The translations under genes and the position numbers were made by a program. Below are positions 54,136-61,905 of a DNA stretch of 64,000 bases, piece by piece. Every line of letters starts with the position of its first letter. Positions within the stretch are counted from its first letter, which is position 1. Source of the DNA: PALSA-1006 sp041660815 (GTDB lineage: Bacteria; Pseudomonadota; Gammaproteobacteria; Burkholderiales; Gallionellaceae); assembly GCA_041660815.1 (NCBI GenBank), contig JBAZVN010000011.1:1-64000 (forward strand), in the 5' to 3' direction. The notes below the pieces were generated by a model, which ran no database searches, was not told where the DNA came from, and saw only the letters and a program-made list of their open reading frames with translations.

Positions 54136-55374
54136 ATGTACCAGCACATTAAAGTCCCCGCCAATGGTCAAAAAATTACGGTTAATAGCAACTATTCATT
54201 AAACGTGCCCGACCAGCCCATTATTCCTTTTATTGAAGGCGATGGAACCGGCGTGGATATTACCCCGCCAATGATTAAAGTGGTGGATGCAGCCGTGGCC
54301 AAAGCTTACGGCGGCAAGAAAAAAATTCAATGGATGGAAGTCTACGCCGGTGAAAAATCCGTCAAAGTGTATGGCAACGATACCTGGCTGCCGGAAGAAA
54401 CCATTGCGGCTGTCAAAGAGTTTGTTGTCTCTATCAAAGGCCCGCTGACCACGCCCGTTTCCGGCGGCATTCGCTCGCTGAATGTGGCGTTGCGCCAAAT
54501 GCTCGACTTGTATGTTTGTCTGCGTCCGGTACGCTGGTTTAAAGGCGTGCCCTCACCGGTTAAAGAACCCGGCAAAGTAGACATGGTGATTTTCCGTGAA
54601 AATACCGAAGATATTTATGCGGGCATCGAATGGGCCGCCGGCTCGCCCGAAGCCAAAAAAGTGATCGATTTTTTGCAAAAGGAAATGGGCGTCACCAAGA
54701 TTCGCTTTCCCGACACTTCGGCCATCGGCATCAAACCCGTTTCCACCGAAGGCACCGAACGCCTCGTGCGCCGCGCAATTCAGTATGCCATTGACAATAA
54801 TCGTAAATCTGTAACGCTGGTACATAAGGGCAACATCATGAAGTTCACCGAAGGTGGCTTCAAGAACTGGGGGTATGAGCTTGCCAAACGTGAATTTGGC
54901 GGCGTGGAAATTGATGGCGGCCCGTGGTTGAAATTGCCCAACGGCATCATCATTAAAGACGTGATTGCGGACGCCTTCCTGCAACAGATTTTATTGCGCC
55001 CAGCCGAGTACGATGTCATCGCCACGTTAAATCTGAACGGCGATTACATCTCCGATGCCTTGGCTGCAGAAGTCGGCGGAATCGGCATTGCCCCCGGCGC
55101 CAATCTCTCCGACAGCGTGGCGATGTTTGAAGCAACCCACGGCACCGCCCCCAAATACGCCGGTAAGGATTACGTTAATCCGGGCTCGCTGATTTTGTCT
55201 GCCGAAATGATGTTGCGTCACATGGGTTGGCTGGAGGCCGCCGACCTGATCGTCAAAGGCATTGACGGCGCAATCGGCGCGAAGACCGTCACCTATGACT
55301 TTGCGCGCTTGATGGACGGCGCTACTGAAGTGAAGTGCGGTGCATTTGGTGATGAAATTATCAAGCACATGTAA
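54136..55374 (+). CDS. icd: NADP-dependent isocitrate dehydrogenase
   Basis: This 412-residue TCA-cycle enzyme has FIEGDGTGVDITPPM, the substrate loop GPLTTPVSGGIRSLNVALRQ (with the Ser regulated by phosphorylation in E. coli) and ENTEDIYAGIEW. The coenzyme region GTAPKYAGKDYVNPG is close to the NADP-type enzyme. AAGGAG lies upstream of the ATG. A perfect terminator follows, so it is transcribed alone. Confidence 0.97.
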   Translation: MYQHIKVPANGQKITVNSNYSLNVPDQPIIPFIEGDGTGVDITPPMIKVVDAAVAKAYGGKKKIQWMEVYAGEKSVKVYGNDTWLPEETIAAVKEFVVSIKGPLTTPVSGGIRSLNVALRQMLDLYVCLRPVRWFKGVPSPVKEPGKVDMVIFRENTEDIYAGIEWAAGSPEAKKVIDFLQKEMGVTKIRFPDTSAIGIKPVSTEGTERLVRRAIQYAIDNNRKSVTLVHKGNIMKFTEGGFKNWGYELAKREFGGVEIDGGPWLKLPNGIIIKDVIADAFLQQILLRPAEYDVIATLNLNGDYISDALAAEVGGIGIAPGANLSDSVAMFEATHGTAPKYAGKDYVNPGSLILSAEMMLRHMGWLEAADLIVKGIDGAIGAKTVTYDFARLMDGATEVKCGAFGDEIIKHM

Positions 55375-55392
55375 TTTGATTTCAATGCAGTA

Positions 55393-55432
55393 AAAGCAAA
55401 AGGGGCATGAGAAATCATGCCCCTTTTGCTTT
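55393..55432 (+). terminator. Terminator of icd and alr
   Basis: The 18-bp perfect stem AAAGCAAAAGGGGCATGA / TCATGCCCCTTTTGCTTT with a GAAA loop lies between the convergent icd and alr stops. A's on the left and T's on the right let it serve both genes. Confidence 0.92.
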
Positions 55433-55445
55433 AAATCTGCGCAAA

Positions 55446-56507
55446 CTAATACGCCAACGGCACTCTGGGCGCCACCGCGCACAGCAATTCATAACTGATC
55501 GTGCCTGCAGCACGCGCCACCTCTTCCACCGGCAATCCCTCTCCCCACAGGGTTACACCACTCCCGACTCGGGCATCCTTGACCATGCTTAAATCCACCG
55601 CCAGCATATCCATCGAAACGCGTCCCAAGGTGCGCACTTTTTGACCGTTGACCAAAATCGGTGTGCCAGTTGCGGCGTGGCGCGGGTAGCCATCGGCATA
55701 GCCGCACGCCACCGTGCCAATGCGCATCGCCGTATCGGCACGGAACAATCCCGCATAACCGACCTGCTCTCCGGCCTGAATTTCCCGTACCGAAATAAGC
55801 TCACTATGCAACGTCATCACCGGTCTTAAACCCAACTGTTGCGCGCTGGTATCGGCAAACGGTGAAGCGCCGTACAACATGATGCCGGGGCGCACCCAGT
55901 CGCCTTGGGTTGCGGGATAACGCAGCAACGCTGCGGAATTAGCCAGGGAACGCGGCCTGCGGTAACTCTCTGTTATGCCGTTAAATTTTTCCAGTTGAAT
56001 CGCGACGCCATCGGCTTCATCCGCATGCGAAAAATGCGTCATCAACGTGACGTCTTTGACCGCGCGGTGTAATTTGAGCCTCTCCATGACCGACGGAACC
56101 TCATTCAACGCAAAGCCCAGACGGTTCATGCCACTGTTAATTTTGAGCCAGACTTGCAGGGCGTTGCGGCGCGGATAAGCCTCCAGCATCGCCAATTGCT
56201 GTGCGCTATGCACCACGGTGGCCAACTCATATTCCGCGATGATGGGCAAATCTTCGCGCGAAAAAAAACCTTCCAAAAGCAAAATTGTTTGACGGCTGCC
56301 GGCTTCGCGCAGTTGCATCGCGTCCCGAATATCCAATAAAGCCAGCCCCTCCGCATCGCTCAGGGCGTTGGCCACCCGCTGCAATCCGTGACCGTAAGCG
56401 TTGGCTTTAATCACCGCCATAATTCGGCTGGAAGTGCTGCGGCGCGCTACGCGCAAATTATTTTGTAGCGCGGAAAGATCAATTTGGGCTTGAATGGGAC
56501 GAGACAT
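55446..56507 (-). CDS. alr: Alanine racemase
   Basis: This 353-residue PLP enzyme makes D-alanine for peptidoglycan. The PLP lysine motif AVIKANAYGHG, the conserved LLEGFF, MTHFSHADE, RPGIMLYG and VSMDMLAVDLS (catalytic Tyr region nearby in VGYAG) are present. Length is normal. It converges on icd. Its start lies six bases from the end of a MITE-like element, so its promoter and ribosome site appear to lie inside that element. Confidence 0.96.
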   Translation of the reverse strand: MSRPIQAQIDLSALQNNLRVARRSTSSRIMAVIKANAYGHGLQRVANALSDAEGLALLDIRDAMQLREAGSRQTILLLEGFFSREDLPIIAEYELATVVHSAQQLAMLEAYPRRNALQVWLKINSGMNRLGFALNEVPSVMERLKLHRAVKDVTLMTHFSHADEADGVAIQLEKFNGITESYRRPRSLANSAALLRYPATQGDWVRPGIMLYGASPFADTSAQQLGLRPVMTLHSELISVREIQAGEQVGYAGLFRADTAMRIGTVACGYADGYPRHAATGTPILVNGQKVRTLGRVSMDMLAVDLSMVKDARVGSGVTLWGEGLPVEEVARAAGTISYELLCAVAPRVPLAY

Positions 56508-56513
56508 AAATAT

Positions 56514-56656
56514 TAGGCACCTCTAAAAATTAAATTTACTTCGCGATGCTACGTTACTCACAAAATATTACACCTTACATATAATGCATATGCTGCGTCC
56601 TAATTTTTTATTCGCGCCTTGCCTAGCTTCGAAAATTAAATTTTTAGAGGTGCCTA
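56514..56656. mobile_element. 143-bp MITE-like element with 25-bp inverted ends
   Basis: TAGGCACCTCTAAAAATTAA begins the left end (56514-56538), and the reverse complement of the same sequence forms the right end (56632-56656), matching at 23 of 25 positions. If the inverted repeat proper starts at GGCACCTC, the flanking TA on both sides fits a TA target duplication. It has no coding capacity and stands between divergent alr and lplT. Confidence 0.8.
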
Positions 56657-56749
56657 TTTGCAATGGGCGATAATGTTTTTGTTGCGTGAATGATAGCAGC
56701 CCTCTTGGTTTCATGTTATAAAACGCCTTCCAAAAAAACAAATTTGCCA

Positions 56750-57976
56750 ATGAATCGCGGTTTCTACACCATCCTCGCTGCGCAGTTCTTTTCCGCGCTT
56801 GCAGACAATGCACTGCTGTTCGCCGCCATCGCTTTGCTCACGCTGATGAACGCCCCTGCTTGGCATACGCCAGTGCTCCAACAGTCCTTTATTGTTTCCT
56901 TCATTATTCTGGCGCCATTTGTAGGGGCCTTTGCCGATTCGTTGCCCAAAGGTCGCGTCATGTTTATCAGCAACGCAATCAAAATGGCCGGCTGTGTGGC
57001 CATGTTGATTGGCGTTAATCCTTTACTGGCTTACGGCTTGGCGGGCTTTGGTGCCGCGGCTTACTCGCCCGCAAAATATGGAATTTTGACCGAGTATCTC
57101 CCCCCAGAAAAACTGGTGCTGGCCAATAGTTGGATGGAGGGTTTAACCGTCATGGCAATTATTCTGGGTGCCGTCGTGGGCGGTATTCTAATCAGCCCGA
57201 ATATCGCGAATGCGCTAATGCAACACTTGAGCCTACCGTATATTAATACAGCACCCGAACTGGCGATTTGCGTTATTTTCATGCTGTATTTGATCGCCGC
57301 AATTTTCAATTTATATATCCCGCAACTCCCCATCGACCATAAACCACTTAGTCGCAACCCATTGTTTTTAATAAAAGAATTTGCGCACTGTTTTAGATTG
57401 CTATGGAAAGATCCCTTGGGCCAAGTGTCGCTGGCCGTCACCACTTTGTTTTGGGGCGCAGGTGCAACCTTGCGTCTGATCGTGCTAGCTTGGGCTGCAG
57501 TTGCATTAAATTACGATATTAGCAGTGCAGCAAAATTAACCGCTTGGGTTGCCGTGGGAATTGCGATTGGTTCGATTTTGGCGGCGCGCTACATCAAACT
57601 CAACCATGCAGTAAACGTACTTCCGGTGGGCATCGGCATGGGTTTACTAGTGATGGTAATGCCACTGGTGACCAGCCCCCTGCTCGCCACCTTGCTGCTC
57701 ATTGGAATAGGCGTGATGGGCGGCTTTTTCGTGGTGCCGATGAATGCATTATTGCAGCATCGCGGTCATCTGTTGATGGGCTCCGGCAGTTCTATTGCAG
57801 TACAAAACTTCAATGAAAACATCAGCATCTTTGCCATGCTGGGATTGTATGCTCTGATGGCAAAACTGGATTTTTCCATTTATACCATCACGGTTGTCTT
57901 TGGTATGCTGATGGCGGGCATTATGAGCATGCTGTATAAAAAACACGGGCACGATCAGGACAACGCAAATACCTAA
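56750..57976 (+). CDS. lplT: Lysophospholipid transporter LplT
   Basis: This 408-residue major-facilitator protein has about 12 hydrophobic helices and LplT-typical segments: GFYTILAAQFFSALADNALL, YSPAKYGILTEYLPPEKLV and SWMEGLTVMAIILG. LplT flips lysophospholipids across the inner membrane for reacylation. The ATG at 56750 gives the expected start. No acyltransferase (Aas) gene is adjacent. Confidence 0.95.
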   Translation: MNRGFYTILAAQFFSALADNALLFAAIALLTLMNAPAWHTPVLQQSFIVSFIILAPFVGAFADSLPKGRVMFISNAIKMAGCVAMLIGVNPLLAYGLAGFGAAAYSPAKYGILTEYLPPEKLVLANSWMEGLTVMAIILGAVVGGILISPNIANALMQHLSLPYINTAPELAICVIFMLYLIAAIFNLYIPQLPIDHKPLSRNPLFLIKEFAHCFRLLWKDPLGQVSLAVTTLFWGAGATLRLIVLAWAAVALNYDISSAAKLTAWVAVGIAIGSILAARYIKLNHAVNVLPVGIGMGLLVMVMPLVTSPLLATLLLIGIGVMGGFFVVPMNALLQHRGHLLMGSGSSIAVQNFNENISIFAMLGLYALMAKLDFSIYTITVVFGMLMAGIMSMLYKKHGHDQDNANT

Positions 57977-58024
57977 AAATCAGCGTATGCCTTACGCCCC
58001 CAAGAATTTTCGGGATACTCCAAA

Positions 58025-59326
58025 ATGGAAATTGGAATTATCGTTTTTTTAATTTTGCTCAGCGGCTTTTTCGCCATGTCAGAAATGAGCATTGGTGCCA
58101 GCCGCCTGGCACTACTGCAACAAATGGCAGCCGACGGGAATGACGGTGCGCGCATCGCCGCCGAATTGCGCGGACAGCCTTCACGTCTCCTGGCTGCCAC
58201 GCAAACCGGGTTAACTGCCCTGGCAACGCTGCTCGGCGTGTTTGGCGAAGCCATGTGGGTGCCTCGCATCGAAGCATTTATCGAAACCAACTTCGCATCT
58301 CTTGCCTTTGCACAATATCCACTCGCGTTATTGGTGGTAGTCGGCAGCATCACGTTTGCCACCATCGTCGTCGGCGAAATCATCCCCAAACGCATTGCCT
58401 TGGCTCGTCCGGAAGTCATCGCCTCCCTGCTCGCCCCGCTCATGGCCATGTTTGCCAAATTCACCAGTCCATTTATCTGGGCACTTTCCGTTGCCAGCGA
58501 AAAACTTCTCGCGCTGTTTCCCTTCAAGGAAAGTGAAGCACACTTAGCCTCGGACGAAATCCGCGCCATGATTACCGCCGGTCGGCGCGATGGCGGCCTG
58601 GATGAAACTGCCGGCGAATTACTCGGCAATATATTCCGCTTGGATGACCGTAAAGTAGCTGGCGTCATGACGCCCGCCAATGACATTATTTTTCTGGATT
58701 TGCTGGAAGCCAGCCAGACAAATATGGAAAAAATTCAAACGCGCAAAGTATCGCGTTTTCTAGTTTGCAAAGGCGGCCTCGCGCAAGTGATGGGCTATAT
58801 TGAAAGTCGCGAATTACTGCAACGTCTGCTCGCCGGTGAACCGCTCGACATGGGCAAACTCGCCACCCATGCGATTCACTTTATTCCCAACACGCAGTCG
58901 CTCATTGGCGTGCTGGAATTTTTTCGCCAGCAAAAAACCCATCTCGCACTGGTCGTTAACGAGTTTGGCCAAGTGGAAGGATTGGTCACTATGAGCGATC
59001 TGCTCTCCGCCGTGGTGGGGGATGTTCCCAGTTCGGTGGATGAATTGCCGCTGGCCGTGCAACGCGAAGACGGCTCCTGGCTGCTGGACGGCTTGTTGCC
59101 CATCGACGAAATGAAAAGCAAACTGGGTCTAAGCACCCTTCCCGAAGAAGATCTCGGCAACTATCACACGGTGGGCGGCTTCGTCATCACCGCCGTTGGA
59201 CGTATTCCCAAAAAAGCTGAAGTATTTAACTGGAATGGCTGGCGCTTTGAAGTGGTCGACATGGATAAAAATCGCGTCGATGAAGTATTCGCCCGCCCGC
59301 ATGCTCACCCCATCCCCGACGACTAG
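58025..59326 (+). CDS. CNNM/CorC-HlyC family membrane protein with CBS domains
   Basis: This 433-residue protein has an N-terminal DUF21 membrane domain (LLSGFFAMSEMSIGASRLAL, VGEIIPKRIALARPE), two CBS domains (VMTPANDIIFLDL; LALVVNEFGQVEGLVTMSDL) and a C-terminal CorC_HlyC domain (YHTVGGFVITAVGRIPK). The family is linked to Mg/Co export and to protection in cation stress. It is 48 bp after lplT and probably co-transcribed with the small lipoprotein gene that follows. Confidence 0.93.
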   Translation: MEIGIIVFLILLSGFFAMSEMSIGASRLALLQQMAADGNDGARIAAELRGQPSRLLAATQTGLTALATLLGVFGEAMWVPRIEAFIETNFASLAFAQYPLALLVVVGSITFATIVVGEIIPKRIALARPEVIASLLAPLMAMFAKFTSPFIWALSVASEKLLALFPFKESEAHLASDEIRAMITAGRRDGGLDETAGELLGNIFRLDDRKVAGVMTPANDIIFLDLLEASQTNMEKIQTRKVSRFLVCKGGLAQVMGYIESRELLQRLLAGEPLDMGKLATHAIHFIPNTQSLIGVLEFFRQQKTHLALVVNEFGQVEGLVTMSDLLSAVVGDVPSSVDELPLAVQREDGSWLLDGLLPIDEMKSKLGLSTLPEEDLGNYHTVGGFVITAVGRIPKKAEVFNWNGWRFEVVDMDKNRVDEVFARPHAHPIPDD

Positions 59327-59335
59327 GAGAAATTT

Positions 59336-59563
59336 ATGCAAAAATTAACACTGGCTTTTTCAATCATCGCGTTGCTCAATCTCACCGCTTGCCAACCTAA
59401 AGATACCGCGCCTGAACAAGGTGTCGAGCCCCGGACAGAGGCTGCTCCAATCCAATTGTTCGAAAAAGAGCGTGCCGCGCTCGAAGCCGCGAAAGGAGCC
59501 GAACAAATTCAGCAACAACAAATTGAAGAGCAGCAAAAAGCAATCGAACAGCAGACCCAGTAA
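59336..59563 (+). CDS. Small Gln/Glu-rich lipoprotein
   Basis: This 75-residue protein has a lipobox-type leader (LLNLTAC) and a charged helical tail (ALEAAKGAEQIQQQQIEEQQ and onward). AGGAGA precedes its ATG, nine bases after the CNNM gene. The mature part is probably a coiled coil in the periplasm. Function is unknown. Confidence 0.75.
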   Translation: MQKLTLAFSIIALLNLTACQPKDTAPEQGVEPRTEAAPIQLFEKERAALEAAKGAEQIQQQQIEEQQKAIEQQTQ

Positions 59564-59609
59564 CGCCCCGCTTACGCAATGCCCCGTTGAAACTGATTTA
59601 TAGCAAATT

Positions 59610-59936
59610 ATGGCGCGAAAAAATCATCACAACGTATACGTCATCGAGCTATCGAAAGACGTATTGTTCGAGGCAAAATTCATAAAGTGCAATCCCCACT
59701 ATCTCACCGGCAAACCTTGCGTGTATGTGGGCATGACCGGATTAGACCCGGACCTCCGGTTTGATAAACACAAGGCGGGTATCCAGGCAAATAAATACGT
59801 TAAACAATATGGCCTACGCCTGCTGCCCGATCTGTATGAAGCATTCAACCCGATGACTTACGAGCAAGCCGCTGATATGGAAGTTGAACTTGGAATTGAT
59901 TTAAGAAGTGCCGGCTTTGGTGTTTGGCAGGCCTGA
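59610..59936 (+). CDS. GIY-YIG-like nuclease domain protein
   Basis: This 108-residue protein has VYVIEL (the GIY strand), CVYVGMTG (the YIG strand), an Arg in LRFDKHK and a Glu in ADMEVELG, which match the order of GIY-YIG catalytic residues. The fold is nearly a stand-alone catalytic domain, so it may need a partner or act as a small DNA endonuclease. It lies 6 bp before a DUF1439 lipoprotein gene on the same strand. Confidence 0.8.
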   Translation: MARKNHHNVYVIELSKDVLFEAKFIKCNPHYLTGKPCVYVGMTGLDPDLRFDKHKAGIQANKYVKQYGLRLLPDLYEAFNPMTYEQAADMEVELGIDLRSAGFGVWQA

Positions 59937-59942
59937 TACCTC

Positions 59943-60488
59943 ATGAAACTGCGTGAATCATTGCAAAAGCTATTCCTGCTGCTCACACTTCTTGTGTTGT
60001 CCGCCTGCGCTGCACTTGTGCCCAAAGAACATCTGATACCCAAAGAAAAACTGGTCAGCTTATTAAATAAAAAGTTTCCGATTCAGCTTGAAGAAGCCGG
60101 TGGATTATTGAGCTTCAAGATTGATGCGCCCCGGTTAAATTTTATTACTGAACAGAATCGGATAAGTATCAAAGGACACTACACCGCCGATGCGACTTTA
60201 CTGAAAATTAAAGGTGATTTCGTCTTTAGTAGCAAGCTCGACTACCACAAAGAAAAACGCGCCATTTTTTTGAGCGATGCGCGCTTTGAATCCTTTCACC
60301 CCAGCGGGGGTTACTTTGCAGACAAATTGCGCTCTGCGCTCAATCGCAAAGTAAGTGAATTTGTCAGCAACAATCCCCTCTACGTTTTTCGACCGGATCA
60401 ACTCGTGATACTTGGGGTAAAAATGGAGGTAAACAAGATAGAAGTTGTGAATGATGGAATTCTGATAAAGCTAAATTCAGCAAAATAA
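59943..60488 (+). CDS. DUF1439 lipoprotein
   Basis: This 181-residue protein has the lipobox VLSAC and the DUF1439 domain (KEKLVSLLNKKFPIQLEEAG, then FSSKLDYHKEKRAIFLSDAR). It resembles YceB of E. coli. It is probably an outer-membrane lipoprotein of the TULIP-like lipid-binding type. It may be co-transcribed with the GIY-YIG gene. Confidence 0.85.
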   Translation: MKLRESLQKLFLLLTLLVLSACAALVPKEHLIPKEKLVSLLNKKFPIQLEEAGGLLSFKIDAPRLNFITEQNRISIKGHYTADATLLKIKGDFVFSSKLDYHKEKRAIFLSDARFESFHPSGGYFADKLRSALNRKVSEFVSNNPLYVFRPDQLVILGVKMEVNKIEVVNDGILIKLNSAK

Positions 60489-60561
60489 TACATAAGAATC
60501 AATTTGTTATAAAAATTCACAAACAAACCACACTTACCCATCAAACATTAGGAAAATAACC

Positions 60562-60960
60562 ATGCGACTACTCCACACCATGATCAGAACCGGTGATCTT
60601 GAGCGTTCAATCCAATTTTACACAACCATTCTCGGCATGAAACTTCTGCGCCACAACGACTATCCGGATGGTAAATTTACCTTGGCGTTCTTGGGCTACG
60701 GCGACGAAAGCACAGAGACTGCCATTGAGCTGACCTACAACTGGGGCGTTGAAAAATACGAGCTTGGCACAGGCTTCGGCCATCTTGCTTTTGAAGTGCC
60801 CAATGCCCGTGAATTCTGCGCGCAAGTAAAACGCAACGGTGGAAAAGTCATTCGGGAAGCCGGGCCGATGCAAGGGGGCACAACGATTCTTGCATTTATT
60901 AGCGATCCGGACGGTTATTTAGTCGAGTTGATCGAGAAGAAAGTCAGTCCAATTGAATGA
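60562..60960 (+). CDS. gloA: Lactoylglutathione lyase (glyoxalase I)
   Basis: This 132-residue enzyme converts the methylglyoxal-glutathione hemithioacetal to lactoylglutathione. Metal ligands are visible: His in LLHTMIRTGDL, Glu in TAIELTYNWG, His in GFGHLAFEV and Glu in YLVELIEKK. This is the Ni/Co-type short form. It is cytosolic and converges on the cyclophilin gene. Confidence 0.96.
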   Translation: MRLLHTMIRTGDLERSIQFYTTILGMKLLRHNDYPDGKFTLAFLGYGDESTETAIELTYNWGVEKYELGTGFGHLAFEVPNAREFCAQVKRNGGKVIREAGPMQGGTTILAFISDPDGYLVELIEKKVSPIE

Positions 60961-60986
60961 GTGGGTATCCAACTTAAATTACGCAA

Positions 60987-61901
60987 CTATTTTGAAATGC
61001 TGACTGCGACCAAGTCAGATAGAGAAAGCTGTTGGTTAATTGCCAGCGGATTAAGAAGCGGCAAGTTAGTAAACGCACCGTTCAGAATGCCCGCGTTGAC
61101 CACCGACAGCGCGGCGATCGCTTCCGCCACTTGCATCCCGTTACCGACAACCCGGCCAAACACGGTGAAGCCGCCATTTTGTCCATCCAGGCTGGCCGAG
61201 TTATCGGTCAGATTAATAAACCACTGATTGGTTGCACTATTCGGATCGCCCGCAAATTTTGCCATTGCAATCGTGCCGCGCACGTTGGATCTATCGGCAC
61301 TAAACTCATTTACTACCGGCGCAGTGGCTGAAATCGCACCCAAGCTATTGGTAAATCCACCACCCTGAATAATAAAGCCGGGCATGCTGCGGTGAATGAT
61401 CGAATTATTGTAGGCGCCGCTATTTACATAGCTCAGAAAATTAGCCACTGTGAGCGGGGCTGCAGTATCAAATAATTCGATACCAATTACGCCCTTTGCT
61501 GTTTGTATCTTGACGGACGCGATAACAAGTTCCTGTGTTGCCTGTACAGCAGAAGAATTCGCACTCCCCGCCTGAGTCGCCACAATTGAGCACGTGCCGA
61601 TTGACAGTGCGGTAACGACATTTCCTGTGATTGAACATGCGGGTTGAGGTGGTGTGGGACAGCCCTGCGCTGCGCAAGTGAGTGTAGTGTTAACCTCAAA
61701 ACTCACCGGAAGGTTGGATGAAGAGGTGGCAGAAATCACGCTGCTTGCGCCCACCGTTAATACAGGCAGGGCATCAAAGCTAATGGTTTGTGTGGAGATT
61801 TCTTTGACCGGCGTACTTGCCCCGGAACCTCCCAGACAGCCCACCAAGAATAAAACTATAAATACCACACCACTTCGCACAATAAACACCTTAACAATCA
61901 A
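60987..61901 (-). CDS. Cyclophilin-type peptidyl-prolyl isomerase lipoprotein
   Basis: This 304-residue protein has a leader with the lipobox FLVGC, an N-terminal beta-rich region of about 120 residues with repeats of the Big/MBG type (FDALPVLTVGASSVISATSS) and a C-terminal cyclophilin domain (LFDTAAPLTVANFLSYVNSG, IIHRSMPGFIIQGGGF, FAGDPNSATNQWFINL). It probably speeds folding of periplasmic or outer-membrane proteins. The fusion of the N-terminal domain is less usual. Confidence 0.9.
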   Translation of the reverse strand: MIVKVFIVRSGVVFIVLFLVGCLGGSGASTPVKEISTQTISFDALPVLTVGASSVISATSSSNLPVSFEVNTTLTCAAQGCPTPPQPACSITGNVVTALSIGTCSIVATQAGSANSSAVQATQELVIASVKIQTAKGVIGIELFDTAAPLTVANFLSYVNSGAYNNSIIHRSMPGFIIQGGGFTNSLGAISATAPVVNEFSADRSNVRGTIAMAKFAGDPNSATNQWFINLTDNSASLDGQNGGFTVFGRVVGNGMQVAEAIAALSVVNAGILNGAFTNLPLLNPLAINQQLSLSDLVAVSISK

Positions 61902-61905
61902 TTAG

